Positions 16,215 through 24,665 of a DNA stretch of 64,000 nucleotides are shown here, piece after piece. The translations under genes were made by a program, and so were the position numbers. The stretch's first letter is position 1; each line of letters begins with the position of its first letter. The notes under the pieces are model-generated. The model worked only from the letters and a program-made list of their open reading frames with translations. It was not told where the DNA came from and made no database searches. Source of the DNA: Peptoniphilus lacrimalis DSM 7455 (GTDB lineage: Bacteria > Bacillota > Clostridia > Tissierellales > Peptoniphilaceae); contig NZ_KB900368.1 of assembly GCF_000378725.1 (NCBI RefSeq), positions 124,001 to 188,000 of the forward strand. Direction: 5' to 3'.

Positions 16215-16868
16215 TTAAAATCTTCTATCAATTTTCTTTTCTATTCTATTACCTATTACTTGCACAATTTGTACAATTAAAATTATTAAAACTACTGTTG
16301 ACCATAAAATTACTTCATCTCTCATTTGATAGCCATATCTAATAGCTATATCTCCAAGGCCTCCGCCTCCAATTGCTCCAGCCATTGCAGAATAACCAAC
16401 AACATTAATTAATGTCATTGTTATTCCATTTACAATCATTGGCATTGCTTCAGGAATTAAAACCCTTGTTATTATTTGCATATTTGTTGAGCCAACAGAT
16501 TTTGCCGCTTCAATTATCCCTTTATCAATTTGATTGAAATATCCTTCCATAAGTCTTGCAACAAAAGGTGCTGCTGAGATTGAAAGTGGTATAATCATTG
16601 CTGCTGTACCATAAGCCTTTCCAACTAAAATCCTAGATAGTGGAAATACCACAATAACAAGGATAATAAAAGGAAATGACCTCAATATATTTATTATTTT
16701 ATCTAGTACAGAATAAATCTTTAAATTTTGGCAAAGTCCATCTTTTCTCGTAATTGTTAATATAACTCCAAGAGGTAAACCCAAAACTATAGCTATAAAA
16801 GTTGAAGCAAAAACCATTATTAAAGTTTGAGGAATTGCTGGGCCAATTATTGAAATTAATCTATCCAT
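16215..16868 (-). CDS. metI: Methionine ABC transporter permease
   Basis: The 217-residue permease has about five transmembrane segments, and its EAA loop reads EAAKSVGSTNMQIITRVLIPEAMPMI with its conserved Gly. This matches MetI. The ATG abuts the metN stop codon with no gap, and its GGAGG lies inside metN, so the two are translationally coupled. Confidence 0.94.
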   Translation of the reverse strand: MDRLISIIGPAIPQTLIMVFASTFIAIVLGLPLGVILTITRKDGLCQNLKIYSVLDKIINILRSFPFIILVIVVFPLSRILVGKAYGTAAMIIPLSISAAPFVARLMEGYFNQIDKGIIEAAKSVGSTNMQIITRVLIPEAMPMIVNGITMTLINVVGYSAMAGAIGGGGLGDIAIRYGYQMRDEVILWSTVVLIILIVQIVQVIGNRIEKKIDRRF

Positions 16869-17873
16869 CTATAGCACCTCCACATTGACTTGGTTTTCAA
16901 CGAGAAAATCAAGAGCTTTTTTTCTTTCTTCTTTTGAACCTTGAATCTCAACTGTCAAATATCCTACGCTATCTACATTCAATTTGTTAATATTTCCTGA
17001 AAGAATATTTATAAAAACATCAAACTTCTTCATACAAATTGAAAGTATGGGTTTGTCATAATTATTGTTTGCATAAGTTATTCTATAAACATCACCCTTG
17101 AAATCTTCAGCATTAATAACTTCTTCTTCCACCTCATCTTTTAAGTTTTTGATGAAAGATTTTGTTATCTTAGTTTTTGGATTTCTGAAAAGTTCCTTAG
17201 TAGCATTTTCTTCAATTATCTTTCCACTTTCCATAACAGCGATTCTATCGCAAATATCTTTTGCAACTTCCATTTGATGAGTAATCATAATAATTGTTGT
17301 CTTATATTCTTTAACAATTTTTTTCAAAAGATTTAAAATAGCTTGAGTATTTGCCGGATCAAGAGCAGAAGTCCCTTCATCAGATAATAATATCCTTGGA
17401 TTTGTTGCTATGGCTCTTGCTATTGCAACTCTTTGCTTTTGCCCTCCTGAAAGTTCAGAGGGATAAGCATTTTTCTTATCCTCCAAATCAATAAACTTTA
17501 GCAATTCATTAACTCTTTTTTCAATTTCATCTTTATTAACATCAGATATCTCCAAAGGATAAGCAATATTATCATAAACAGTCTTTTGCATAAAAAGATT
17601 AAAAGATTGAAAAATCATTCCTATATCTTTTCTTTCTTTACGAAGCTCTTCAGGTGAAAGTGATAAGATTTTTATACCATCAATAATAATTTGTCCAGAG
17701 TCTGGTTCTTCAAGTCTATTGATACATCTTACAAGAGTTGACTTTCCAGCACCAGAAAGTCCAATCACTCCAAAAATCTCCCCATCATTCACTTTGAAAG
17801 AAACATCATCAAGAGCTTTAAATTCTTTTCCATCTACCTGGAAGGCCTTTACTAAATTTTTTACCTCTATCAT
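16869..17873 (-). CDS. metN: Methionine ABC transporter ATP-binding protein
   Basis: The 334-residue ATPase starts MIEVKNLVKAFQ. It has Walker A GLSGAGKST, a Q-loop, signature LSGGQKQR and Walker B ILLSDEGTSALDP. The C-terminal 80 residues form a NIL domain that binds methionine and gives trans-inhibition. Note DEGTSALDP where most ABC proteins have DEATSALDP. The ATG at 17871-17873 is preceded by GGAGG; a longer frame exists but has no suitable site. A methionine T-box lies upstream. Confidence 0.94.
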   Translation of the reverse strand: MIEVKNLVKAFQVDGKEFKALDDVSFKVNDGEIFGVIGLSGAGKSTLVRCINRLEEPDSGQIIIDGIKILSLSPEELRKERKDIGMIFQSFNLFMQKTVYDNIAYPLEISDVNKDEIEKRVNELLKFIDLEDKKNAYPSELSGGQKQRVAIARAIATNPRILLSDEGTSALDPANTQAILNLLKKIVKEYKTTIIMITHQMEVAKDICDRIAVMESGKIIEENATKELFRNPKTKITKSFIKNLKDEVEEEVINAEDFKGDVYRITYANNNYDKPILSICMKKFDVFINILSGNINKLNVDSVGYLTVEIQGSKEERKKALDFLVENQVNVEVL

Positions 17874-17889
17874 TTTTTTCCTCCATGAA

Positions 17890-18140
17890 TAAAAAAAGAG
17901 CTTCCATCCTAAAAGGACGAAAGCTCGTGTTACCACCTTTATTTAATATATGCTCACGCATATAAACTCACTAGGTACAATCATACCCTGACTCTATAAC
18001 GGGAGTTCCCGTCAGGCTCTAATTATCGAACCTTCCTTCAAAGAGGCCATGTTCATTAAGTTTTGTTTATCTTCTTTCACCAAAACGAAGCTCTCTTTAA
18101 TCCCAAACACTTAACTACTCTTCTCTTTATCAAGTTTATC
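17890..18140 (-). promoter_or_regulatory. T-box leader of metNIQ, methionine (AUG) specifier
   Basis: On the minus strand the leader contains AAAGAGAGC, GGTGAAAG, the T-box AAGGTGGTAACACG, and a terminator pairing GAGCTTTCGTCC with GGATGGAAGCTC before seven T. The specifier reads GAA-C-ATG-GCC, so the codon is AUG at 18048-18050, matching a methionine transporter. Confidence 0.92.
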
Positions 18141-18151
18141 AATATAAATTT

Positions 18152-18180
18152 ATTCTACACTACAAAAAATAATTTGTCAA
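18152..18180 (-). promoter_or_regulatory. metNIQ promoter
   Basis: On the minus strand TTGACA (18175-18180) and TAGAAT (18152-18157) are 17 bases apart, just upstream of the T-box leader. Confidence 0.88.
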
Positions 18181-18249
18181 CAACTTTTTTAAATATTTTT
18201 CATCAGATGTAAAACTTTTTTAATATTTTGTTATTATACAGTATCATTT

Positions 18250-19155
18250 TTATTTTTGCAAGTCTAAATTATTAATAATTTTATATTTTTCAAAAACCAA
18301 ATCTTTAATTATATTAAATAAATTTTTTTTGAGTTTTAAAGAATAAGCCCTTCCGTCTTCCTCGTTTATAAATTCATAATAGTAAAAACCGTCCGAATTA
18401 GGTTTTGGGTCAAAAACATGAAGATATGAATTGCCTTTTTTCCCATAAAAAATTAAATCATAAGATCCATCTTCAGGAGCTAGGGCGTATATTTGATCTT
18501 CTCCCAAAAGCTCTCCACCTTCTAAAGCTTCTGAGATTTTTTGTAAATCTTTACTTTCCATTTCTATAGGATAAGACTTTAAATTACCATCATATTTAAA
18601 AACATCAAGGTCTATAAATTCAAAAGTTTTTCCATCTTTAAATGAAATTTTGGATGCATTCGGATATTCTCCCTTATTTACAATTTCAAGAAAAAGATTT
18701 TCTAAATAATAATTTTCATGAAGATTTGTAAGGACTATAAAGAATTCTCCTTGCGGGGCAGACTTTATTGTTTGTGAATCAATATAAAATTCTCCCTCCG
18801 GTTTTTTCTCCTCGCGAAAATTTTCTTTTTTTGAAAAATTTATTAATAAATCTTTTTCTTTTTTATTTTCATAAGATTCTCTTTTTCTTAAAGGATAACC
18901 ATGAATTTTTAAAATTATTTCTTTGTCCTTGCCAAAGGAAAATTTTTCTCCCTCTGATGTCAAAAGAATTGACTGATCTTTATTTAAGACAAGGTCCTTG
19001 TAAAAATATTTACTATCCTTCTTTTCCAAATAGACTTTTTTATCAATGTTATAAGCTTCAGGAATAGATTTGTTCTTAAAAAAATCTGTCTTAATAAATA
19101 ATATGGAGAAGATTATTATTAGAATTCCTATAAATATAAATATTTTATTTTTCAT
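18250..19155 (-). CDS. Membrane-anchored protein of unknown function
   Basis: The 301-residue protein has one N-terminal transmembrane segment (about 4-24) with no lipobox Cys, then a charged extracytoplasmic domain rich in Lys, Glu, Tyr and Phe. I recognise no domain. Its likely ribosome-binding site is weak (AAGGTC) and lies only about 20 bases after the T run of the thrS terminator, so expression may depend on read-through or an unseen promoter. It may be an orphan surface protein. Confidence 0.72.
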   Translation of the reverse strand: MKNKIFIFIGILIIIFSILFIKTDFFKNKSIPEAYNIDKKVYLEKKDSKYFYKDLVLNKDQSILLTSEGEKFSFGKDKEIILKIHGYPLRKRESYENKKEKDLLINFSKKENFREEKKPEGEFYIDSQTIKSAPQGEFFIVLTNLHENYYLENLFLEIVNKGEYPNASKISFKDGKTFEFIDLDVFKYDGNLKSYPIEMESKDLQKISEALEGGELLGEDQIYALAPEDGSYDLIFYGKKGNSYLHVFDPKPNSDGFYYYEFINEEDGRAYSLKLKKNLFNIIKDLVFEKYKIINNLDLQK

Positions 19156-19167
19156 GCTTGACCTTTT

Positions 19168-19204
19168 TTAAAAAAAAAGCTGAACTTTTATAAAAGTCCA
19201 GCTT
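19168..19204 (-). terminator. thrS terminator
   Basis: On the minus strand AAGCTGGACTTTTA pairs with TAAAAGTTCAGCTT (one wobble) and is followed by a run of T, ten bases after the thrS stop. Confidence 0.88.
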
Positions 19205-19214
19205 AAAATTCATA

Positions 19215-21125
19215 TTAAAGCACAATAGCTTTTGTTTTAATTTCTTCTTTAAGATCTTCTATAAATTTAGAAACATCAACGTCTTTAACTTCTTCTCCAC
19301 TTCTCTTTCTTACTGAAAGTTTGTGGCTTGCTGTTTCCTTTTCTCCAATTACAAGCATATAATTTACTTTTTTAAGTTGAGCTTCTCTTATCTTGTAACC
19401 GACTTTTTCAGCTCTTTCATCAATCTTAACTCTTATGCCGGCTTTTTTAAGTTGATCAAAAACTTCTCCAGCATAAGGCTTAAATTTTTCAGATACAGGA
19501 ATAATTTCTACTTGAACTGGGCTTAACCATAGTGGGAATTTACCTGCAAAGTGTTCGATTAAAATTCCCATAAATCTTTCAACGGAGCCAAATAAAGCTC
19601 TGTGAAGCATTACAGGTCTTTTCTTTGATCCGTCTTCAGCTACATATGTTAATTCGAAATTTTGTGGTAATTGGAAGTCAAGTTGAATTGTTCCGCATTG
19701 CCATGTTCTTCCTATTGCATCTTCTAAATGGTAGTCAATCTTTGGTCCATAAAATGCTCCATCGCCTTCATTTATTGTATAAGGCATACCTTTTTCTTCA
19801 AGAGCTTCTTTTAAAGCTTTTTCTGCTTCATTCCAAGATTCTAAATCTCCCATATAATCATCAGGTCTTGTAGAAAGTTCTACAGAGTATTTAAAACCGA
19901 AAGTATCATATAAAAGATTAGCTAAATCAATTATTTCAAATACTTCTGATTTTATTTGATTTGGCAAGCAATATATGTGAGCATCATCTTGTGTGAAGGA
20001 TCTTACTCTAAATAGACCGTGTAAAGCTCCTGATAATTCGTGTCTGTGAACTAGACCAAATTCTGCATATCTTAAAGGTAAATCTCTATAAGAATGTGGA
20101 GTTGTTGAATAAATTAATGTTGAGCCTGGGCAGTTCATGGGTTTAACTGCGTAACCTTCTTCATCAATTTCTGTAAAATACATATTTTCTTTATAGTGAT
20201 CCCAGTGTCCAGATCTGTGCCACAAATCTTCATTCAAGATTACGGGAGTTAATATTTCTCCGTATCCTCTTTCTTGTAAAACATTCTTCCACCAGCTCAA
20301 TAAATTATTTCTTATAATCATGCCATTTGGATGGAAGAAAGGAAATCCTGGTCCTTCTTCGTGCATAGAGAATAAATCAAGTTCACGTCCAAGCTTTCTG
20401 TGATCTCTTTTTTCCGCTTCTTCACGTTTTTCTATATATTCGTCTAATTTTTTCTTTTTATCAAAAGCAATCCCATAAATTCTTTGAAGCATCTTGTTAT
20501 TGGAATCTCCTCTCCAATATGCACCGGCTATAGATAAAAGTTTTACTGCTTTTATCTTTTTAGTGGATTCAAGATGAGGTCCCCTGCAAAGATCCGTAAA
20601 TTCTCCCATTTGATATAGGGTAATAGGTTCATCTTCAGCTAAATCTTCTATGAGTTCTACCTTATAGTCTTGACCTTTTTCTTTGAAATATTTTATGGCG
20701 GCATCTCTTGTAATATCAACTCTTACAATTTTCAAATCTTCTCTTGCAAGTTCAATCATTTTCTTTTCAATTGCTTGAAAATCTTCTTCAACAAATCTGT
20801 GGTCTAAGTCCATATCATAATAAAAACCACTGTCAATGGCTGGTCCAATTGCAAATTTTGTATTGGGATATAAAGTTTCAATAGCATATGCCATTAAATG
20901 ACTAGCTGAATGCCAAAGAATTTTTTGACCTTCCAAATCATCAAGTTTCAAAACTTTAAATGTTGAATCTTCATTAATCTTATCAGCATTTCCCAAAACT
21001 TTATCATTAACTTTTGCACCAACGCTATCCCTGTAAAGACCTTCAGAAATAGATTTTGTAACTTCTCCTACACTTATACCTTTTTCAAATTCTTTCTTTT
21101 CCCCATCGGGTAATGTTATAAACAT
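19215..21125 (-). CDS. thrS: Threonyl-tRNA synthetase
   Basis: This 636-residue class-II synthetase has the N-terminal TGS domain (1-60) and the editing domain with HSASHLMAYA (about 72-81). The catalytic core has motif 2 FRVRSFTQDDAHIYC and motif 3 PVMLHRALFGSVERFMG. The C-terminal anticodon-binding domain follows. The zinc ligands of the core are recognisable (MNCPGS, RPVMLHR). It charges tRNA-Thr. A threonine T-box leader precedes it. Confidence 0.97.
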   Translation of the reverse strand: MFITLPDGEKKEFEKGISVGEVTKSISEGLYRDSVGAKVNDKVLGNADKINEDSTFKVLKLDDLEGQKILWHSASHLMAYAIETLYPNTKFAIGPAIDSGFYYDMDLDHRFVEEDFQAIEKKMIELAREDLKIVRVDITRDAAIKYFKEKGQDYKVELIEDLAEDEPITLYQMGEFTDLCRGPHLESTKKIKAVKLLSIAGAYWRGDSNNKMLQRIYGIAFDKKKKLDEYIEKREEAEKRDHRKLGRELDLFSMHEEGPGFPFFHPNGMIIRNNLLSWWKNVLQERGYGEILTPVILNEDLWHRSGHWDHYKENMYFTEIDEEGYAVKPMNCPGSTLIYSTTPHSYRDLPLRYAEFGLVHRHELSGALHGLFRVRSFTQDDAHIYCLPNQIKSEVFEIIDLANLLYDTFGFKYSVELSTRPDDYMGDLESWNEAEKALKEALEEKGMPYTINEGDGAFYGPKIDYHLEDAIGRTWQCGTIQLDFQLPQNFELTYVAEDGSKKRPVMLHRALFGSVERFMGILIEHFAGKFPLWLSPVQVEIIPVSEKFKPYAGEVFDQLKKAGIRVKIDERAEKVGYKIREAQLKKVNYMLVIGEKETASHKLSVRKRSGEEVKDVDVSKFIEDLKEEIKTKAIVL

Positions 21126-21142
21126 ACTTCCTCCTTTTAATA

Positions 21143-21339
21143 TAAAAAAGGCCTATCATCCAAAGGACGATAGACCGTGGTTCCACCTTAATTAAACTCA
21201 AAAGATTTAACGCATCTTACGCTGTAGTTTGCTACAGAACTCCAAGTTAGTTTTCAAATAAATAAAAATCAAGCCTTCCCACCAACAAGCTCTCTCTAAA
21301 GACCTTATTTATTCTAATTTTCTCTTCATCGTTAAAAAA
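21143..21339 (-). promoter_or_regulatory. T-box leader of thrS, threonine (ACU) specifier
   Basis: On the minus strand AGAGAGAGC, TTGGTGGGAAGGC, and the T-box AAGGTGGAACCACG are present. The terminator pairs GGTCTATCGTCC with GGATGATAGGCC before six T. The specifier reads GAA-A-ACT-AAC, giving ACU at 21249-21251, which suits thrS. Confidence 0.93.
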
Positions 21340-21368
21340 ATTCTATCACAAATAATAAAAAAAGACAA
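21340..21368 (-). promoter_or_regulatory. thrS promoter
   Basis: On the minus strand TTGTCT (21363-21368) and TAGAAT (21340-21345) are separated by 17 bases. Confidence 0.75.
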
Positions 21369-21388
21369 GTCAGATAAAAAGTCTATTT

Positions 21389-22078
21389 CTAAACAAATAA
21401 TATGGAGCCAAAATCTTCAAGCATATTTTCGGATAAGTTTATGATTTCAATATTATATCTCCTGCAAGCATCAATTATTTCTTGCCCACTTGAATGAAGG
21501 CTAATATCACCTGTTAATATTAATTTATTATCAATATAACCACTGCAACCCCCAATAAATCCATAGTTAAAACCATTAAGTTTTATCTCTTTGTGGTTAA
21601 TTTTTATAAACTCAAAAATATCCTTGCAAGCCTTATAAATAGACATATCAGAACTTACAAGAAAATTATCAGTTACTAGGGTATTGCACTTGGTGTAAGC
21701 TTGTCTAACATCAATAAGGCTTACTTTATTTTCTTGATAAAAATTTAAAATATTTTTATCTATAAATTTCAAATTCCCAATAAAGTAACCCTTGTAATAA
21801 AAACCGTTTAAGCCAACATGGTCTTTATATAAATATCCTAAACTTTTATCAGTTTTTATAACTTTTCTATCGGTAAATATATCCTTATAATACTTATAAT
21901 TATCCCTATCTACAATAATATCCCCATTTTCAAGACCATAAATAAGCATATCTGGATGAGTATTAATTCCCTTGGGCATATTTTTATTTTCAATTGTTTT
22001 TACAATCTCATAGGGGAAAACTTTAAGTTTATCTACCATGTAATCAGGCATATTTTTATCTACAATTATATATTTCAT
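21389..22078 (-). CDS. Uncharacterised protein (possible DUF6873/GME-fold)
   Basis: The 229-residue cytoplasmic protein has no signal peptide. Notable features are GFIGGCSGYI, ILTGDISLHSSGQEIIDACR and a C-terminal SENMLEDFGSILFV. The Gly-rich cysteine loop and strand pattern recall small arginine-deiminase-superfamily (guanidine-modifying fold) proteins annotated as DUF6873, but I am not certain. It overlaps the upstream RNA methylase gene by four bases (ATGA), so they are co-translated. Confidence 0.72.
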   Translation of the reverse strand: MKYIIVDKNMPDYMVDKLKVFPYEIVKTIENKNMPKGINTHPDMLIYGLENGDIIVDRDNYKYYKDIFTDRKVIKTDKSLGYLYKDHVGLNGFYYKGYFIGNLKFIDKNILNFYQENKVSLIDVRQAYTKCNTLVTDNFLVSSDMSIYKACKDIFEFIKINHKEIKLNGFNYGFIGGCSGYIDNKLILTGDISLHSSGQEIIDACRRYNIEIINLSENMLEDFGSILFV

Positions 22079-22818
22079 TTGCTCATCTCGTAGGCAAAAA
22101 TCCCTGCTGCTACACCAGCATTTAAAGAATCTACACTATCTCTAATGGGAATTTTAACTTTTAAATTTGCCCTTTCTAGAATTTTTTGACTAACTCCATG
22201 GGCCTCGTTTCCAATTACTAAAATCAAATCTCCACTTAAATCGCACTCTTTGATAGGCTTTGAATCCTCTAAGGCTGATACTATTATTTTAAAATTATTT
22301 TTAATCAGTTCATCTTCCTTTAAAAAATATATAGGAACTCTAAAAATAGATGCCATTGTAGCTCTTATTGTTTTGGGATTATATATATCACAAGAATCTT
22401 CAGAAATAATAACCCCCGAAAGATTAAAGGCATCTGCTGTTCTTATTATAGTACCCATATTCCCAGCATCAGATATTTTATCTAAATATAAGAATTTACC
22501 ACTTTTTTCTTGGAATTTTTTATGAACCATGGGAAAATAAGAAATTATACCCTGTGGACTTTGTGAGTCGGAAATTTTATTAAATAGGTGACTTGGAAAA
22601 ATAAAATAATCCCTATCTCCTAAAAGGTCTTTATATTGCTCTTCTTTATCATCTCTTATAGCAATATAAGAAGGAGCCATATATTTTATGGCTTCTTTAA
22701 ATACTATAGGACCTTCCACTAAAAATAAATTTTCCTCATAGCGATATTTTTTTTGTAAAAATTTTTTTAAGTATTTATAATATTTGTTATCTTTTGATTG
22801 TATGAACATTTTTTCCAT
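22075..22818 (-). CDS. TrmH-family RNA 2'-O-methyltransferase
   Basis: The protein is about 247 residues. It has the N-terminal substrate-binding domain IQSKDNKYYKYLKKFLQKKY, with LFLVEGPIVFKEAI, then a SpoU/SPOUT knot with DAGNMGTIIRTADAF, VIGNEAHGVS and IPIRDSVDSLNAGVAAGIF. It probably methylates rRNA. The start is uncertain: the frame opens at a GTG at 22842, an ATG lies at 22818, and another at 22809; none has a strong Shine-Dalgarno sequence. The ATG at 22818 gives MEKMFIQSKDN, closest to the family. Confidence 0.87.
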   Translation of the reverse strand: MEKMFIQSKDNKYYKYLKKFLQKKYRYEENLFLVEGPIVFKEAIKYMAPSYIAIRDDKEEQYKDLLGDRDYFIFPSHLFNKISDSQSPQGIISYFPMVHKKFQEKSGKFLYLDKISDAGNMGTIIRTADAFNLSGVIISEDSCDIYNPKTIRATMASIFRVPIYFLKEDELIKNNFKIIVSALEDSKPIKECDLSGDLILVIGNEAHGVSQKILERANLKVKIPIRDSVDSLNAGVAAGIFAYEMSK

Positions 22819-22851
22819 ATGTAATAAGGGAGGAAAATCCACCCTTATAAA

Positions 22852-23337
22852 TTATTTACTCTTATTTTTGATATATTCACGAACATCAATTATCTTGCCG
22901 TCTGCCATGATAATTTTAAAATCATAGTCAGTAATGTAAGCAACTGTTAGACCTAAAATTGAAGCGATAGGTGCAATAATAGCTCCAAAAGTAGAAGCTG
23001 TTAATGACAAAGATAATACTGTTTCATTATCCTTTTCTACAATAAGTCTTGAAGCGTTACCCTTTCTCCAAATTTCCTTAATTCCTTGGATAATTTCATC
23101 AAGGGTGTCTGTTACTCCTCCAAAAATATCTTTTTTAGATTCATTTTCTTCAATAACTTCAGCTTCAGCTTCAATTCTTTCGTCTTTTTTATTTTGACTT
23201 ACCTTAAATTTTTTTGCTTCAATATATCCAATAGCCCTATCAACATCTCCATCAGAATTTAAAAGAGCCTCTCTAACTAACTCATAACCTGCTCCAGTAG
23301 TATTAATTACATAGTCAATTTTTTCAAGATTAATCAT
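22852..23337 (-). CDS. UBA-like and DUF4342 protein
   Basis: The 161-residue protein has an N-terminal UBA/NAC-like domain (about 1-45) with TGAGYELVREALLNSDGDVDRAI-type spacing. An acidic linker follows, then a DUF4342 domain containing GNASRLIVEKD and a hydrophobic stretch (about 112-135) that may touch the membrane. Role unknown; in other Firmicutes the family is conserved but not studied. Its gene lies ten bases before the TrmH-like frame. Confidence 0.8.
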   Translation of the reverse strand: MINLEKIDYVINTTGAGYELVREALLNSDGDVDRAIGYIEAKKFKVSQNKKDERIEAEAEVIEENESKKDIFGGVTDTLDEIIQGIKEIWRKGNASRLIVEKDNETVLSLSLTASTFGAIIAPIASILGLTVAYITDYDFKIIMADGKIIDVREYIKNKSK

Positions 23338-23407
23338 CTTATCACCTCTGTTATTATTTTACCCAATAAATATTATTAAAATCTAAAGGAATTGTTAAAG
23401 TTTAATT

Positions 23408-23435
23408 AAAAAAAATAAGCGGAAAAATCCGCTCA
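23408..23435 (-). terminator. Terminator of infC-rpmI-rplT
   Basis: On the minus strand AGCGGA-TTTT-TCCGCT is followed by TATTTTTTTT directly after the rplT stop. Confidence 0.88.
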
Positions 23436-23786
23436 TTATTCAGCCTTAGCTATATCTACAAGTTCTTTAAAACCTTGTGGATCGTTTATTGCCATTTCAG
23501 AAAGCATTTTTCTATTGATATTCACTCCAGCTTTCTTAAGACCTGAAATAAATTTAGAATAGCTCATTCCATGAAGTCTTGTAGCTGCATTGATTCTTGT
23601 AATCCATAGTTTTCTGAAATCTCTTTTTCTTTGTTTTCTACCAATATAAGCATAGCTTAAAGATTTCATTACAGCTTGGTTAGCTGGTCTAAATAATTTA
23701 GATTTAGCTCCGAAATAACCCTTAGCTTGTTTTAATATATTTTTATGTCTTTTTTTAGCATTTACTGCTCTTTTTACTCTAGCCAT
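23436..23786 (-). CDS. rplT: Ribosomal protein L20
   Basis: The 116-residue L20 starts [15 protein letters not shown] and has [15 protein letters not shown] and [18 protein letters not shown]. It is essential for early 50S assembly and represses its own operon in Firmicutes through the L20 leader. It is the last gene of infC-rpmI-rplT. Confidence 0.98.
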   Translation of the reverse strand: MARVKRAVNAKKRHKNILKQAKGYFGAKSKLFRPANQAVMKSLSYAYIGRKQRKRDFRKLWITRINAATRLHGMSYSKFISGLKKAGVNINRKMLSEMAINDPQGFKELVDIAKAE

Positions 23787-23798
23787 CTTTTAACCCCC

Positions 23799-23990
23799 TT
23801 ATGGAATCATGTGATCAATTCTCTTTTGATCACCCTTGCTAACAAGAGAAGATTTTCTAAGTTTTCTTAATCTCTTTGCAGTTTTCTTTCCAGTTAAATG
23901 TCCTTTATAAGCAAAAAATCTCTTAATTTTGCCACTGCCAGTTCTTTTAAACCTTTTAGCAGAAGCTCTGTGAGTCTTCATCTTTCCCAT
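23799..23990 (-). CDS. rpmI: Ribosomal protein L35
   Basis: The 63-residue L35 reads [20 protein letters not shown] at its start and contains the [17 protein letters not shown] segment. It lies between infC and rplT with 12-base gaps and a GGAGG site. Confidence 0.97.
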   Translation of the reverse strand: MGKMKTHRASAKRFKRTGSGKIKRFFAYKGHLTGKKTAKRLRKLRKSSLVSKGDQKRIDHMIP

Positions 23991-24002
23991 AAAATCCTCC
24001 TT

Positions 24003-24512
24003 TTATTCATCCTTGGCAGACAAAAACATAATCATATTTTTGCCTTCCATTTTAGGTTTTTTGTCCACAACTCCATACTCAGAAACCAATTCCACGAATT
24101 TATCAAGAACTTCTCTACCGATATCAGTATGACCCATTTCTCTACCTCTAAACCTTACGGCAACCTTAACTCTGTCGCCAGATTTCAAGAAGTCAATAGC
24201 TCTGTTGGCTTTTGTGTTTAAATCATGAGTTTCAATATTTGGAGTAAGTCTTAACTCCTTAATATTTATGACTTTTTGTTTCTTCTTTGCCTCTTTTTCT
24301 TTTTTAATTAGCTCATACCTATATTTGCCATAGTCCATAATTTTACAAACTGGTGGCTTGGCATTAGGAGCAACATTTACAAGGTCAAGTTTACTTGCCT
24401 CTGCCATGTCTAAAGCACGATCAACATTAACCACTCCAACTTGATTTCCTTTTTCATCAACTAATCGCACTTCTTTATCTCTGATTTCTTCATTAATTTG
24501 AAGTTCTTTAAT
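24003..24512 (-). CDS. infC: Translation initiation factor IF-3, AUU start
   Basis: IF-3 is about 169 residues and starts with an ATT codon at 24510-24512. The reading frame extends to an ATG 12 codons upstream, but GGAGGTG lies inside that extension, nine bases before the ATT. The mature start IKELQINEEIRDKEVRL then matches IF-3. Both domains are visible: N-terminal INEEIRDKEVRLVDEKGNQ and C-terminal KVAVRFRGREMGHTDIG. IF-3 discriminates against rare start codons, so an AUU start is a known autoregulatory device. Confidence 0.95.
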   Translation of the reverse strand: MKELQINEEIRDKEVRLVDEKGNQVGVVNVDRALDMAEASKLDLVNVAPNAKPPVCKIMDYGKYRYELIKKEKEAKKKQKVINIKELRLTPNIETHDLNTKANRAIDFLKSGDRVKVAVRFRGREMGHTDIGREVLDKFVELVSEYGVVDKKPKMEGKNMIMFLSAKDE

Positions 24513-24523
24513 TTCTAAGCACC

Positions 24524-24630
24524 TCCATAAAAAAATGCGGACACGCAAAAGGTCCGCAAATAAATTACTAATTTACAAATAACCTTAAACCTTTGGCGTA
24601 AGGTGAGAAGCGGACTTCTTCTTAAATTCT
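24524..24630 (-). promoter_or_regulatory. L20 leader (infC operon 5' UTR) with attenuator
   Basis: On the minus strand the leader contains AGTCCGCTTCTCACCTTACG, the conserved core of the Firmicutes L20 leader. It ends with TGCGGAC pairing with GTCCGCA before seven T, a transcription attenuator. It lies between the infC promoter and the AUU start. Confidence 0.88.
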
Positions 24631-24635
24631 TTTCT

Positions 24636-24664
24636 ATTATAATATATACTTTTTAATCTGTCAA
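24636..24664 (-). promoter_or_regulatory. infC-rpmI-rplT promoter
   Basis: On the minus strand TTGACA (24659-24664) and TATAAT (24636-24641) are 17 bases apart, both perfect. The -35 box ends two bases from the stop codon of the upstream permease gene. Confidence 0.93.
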
Positions 24665-24665
24665 G

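Noticed and set aside
17890-18140. A SAM riboswitch before metNIQ
   Set aside because: The region has the T-box motif AAGGTGGTAACACG, stem I elements and an AUG specifier, and lacks SAM-I core signatures.
22838-22842. GTG start of the TrmH-like gene
   Set aside because: It gives eight extra residues (starting DFPPLLH) with no family support and no proper Shine-Dalgarno spacing; the downstream ATG was preferred, but the choice is not firm.
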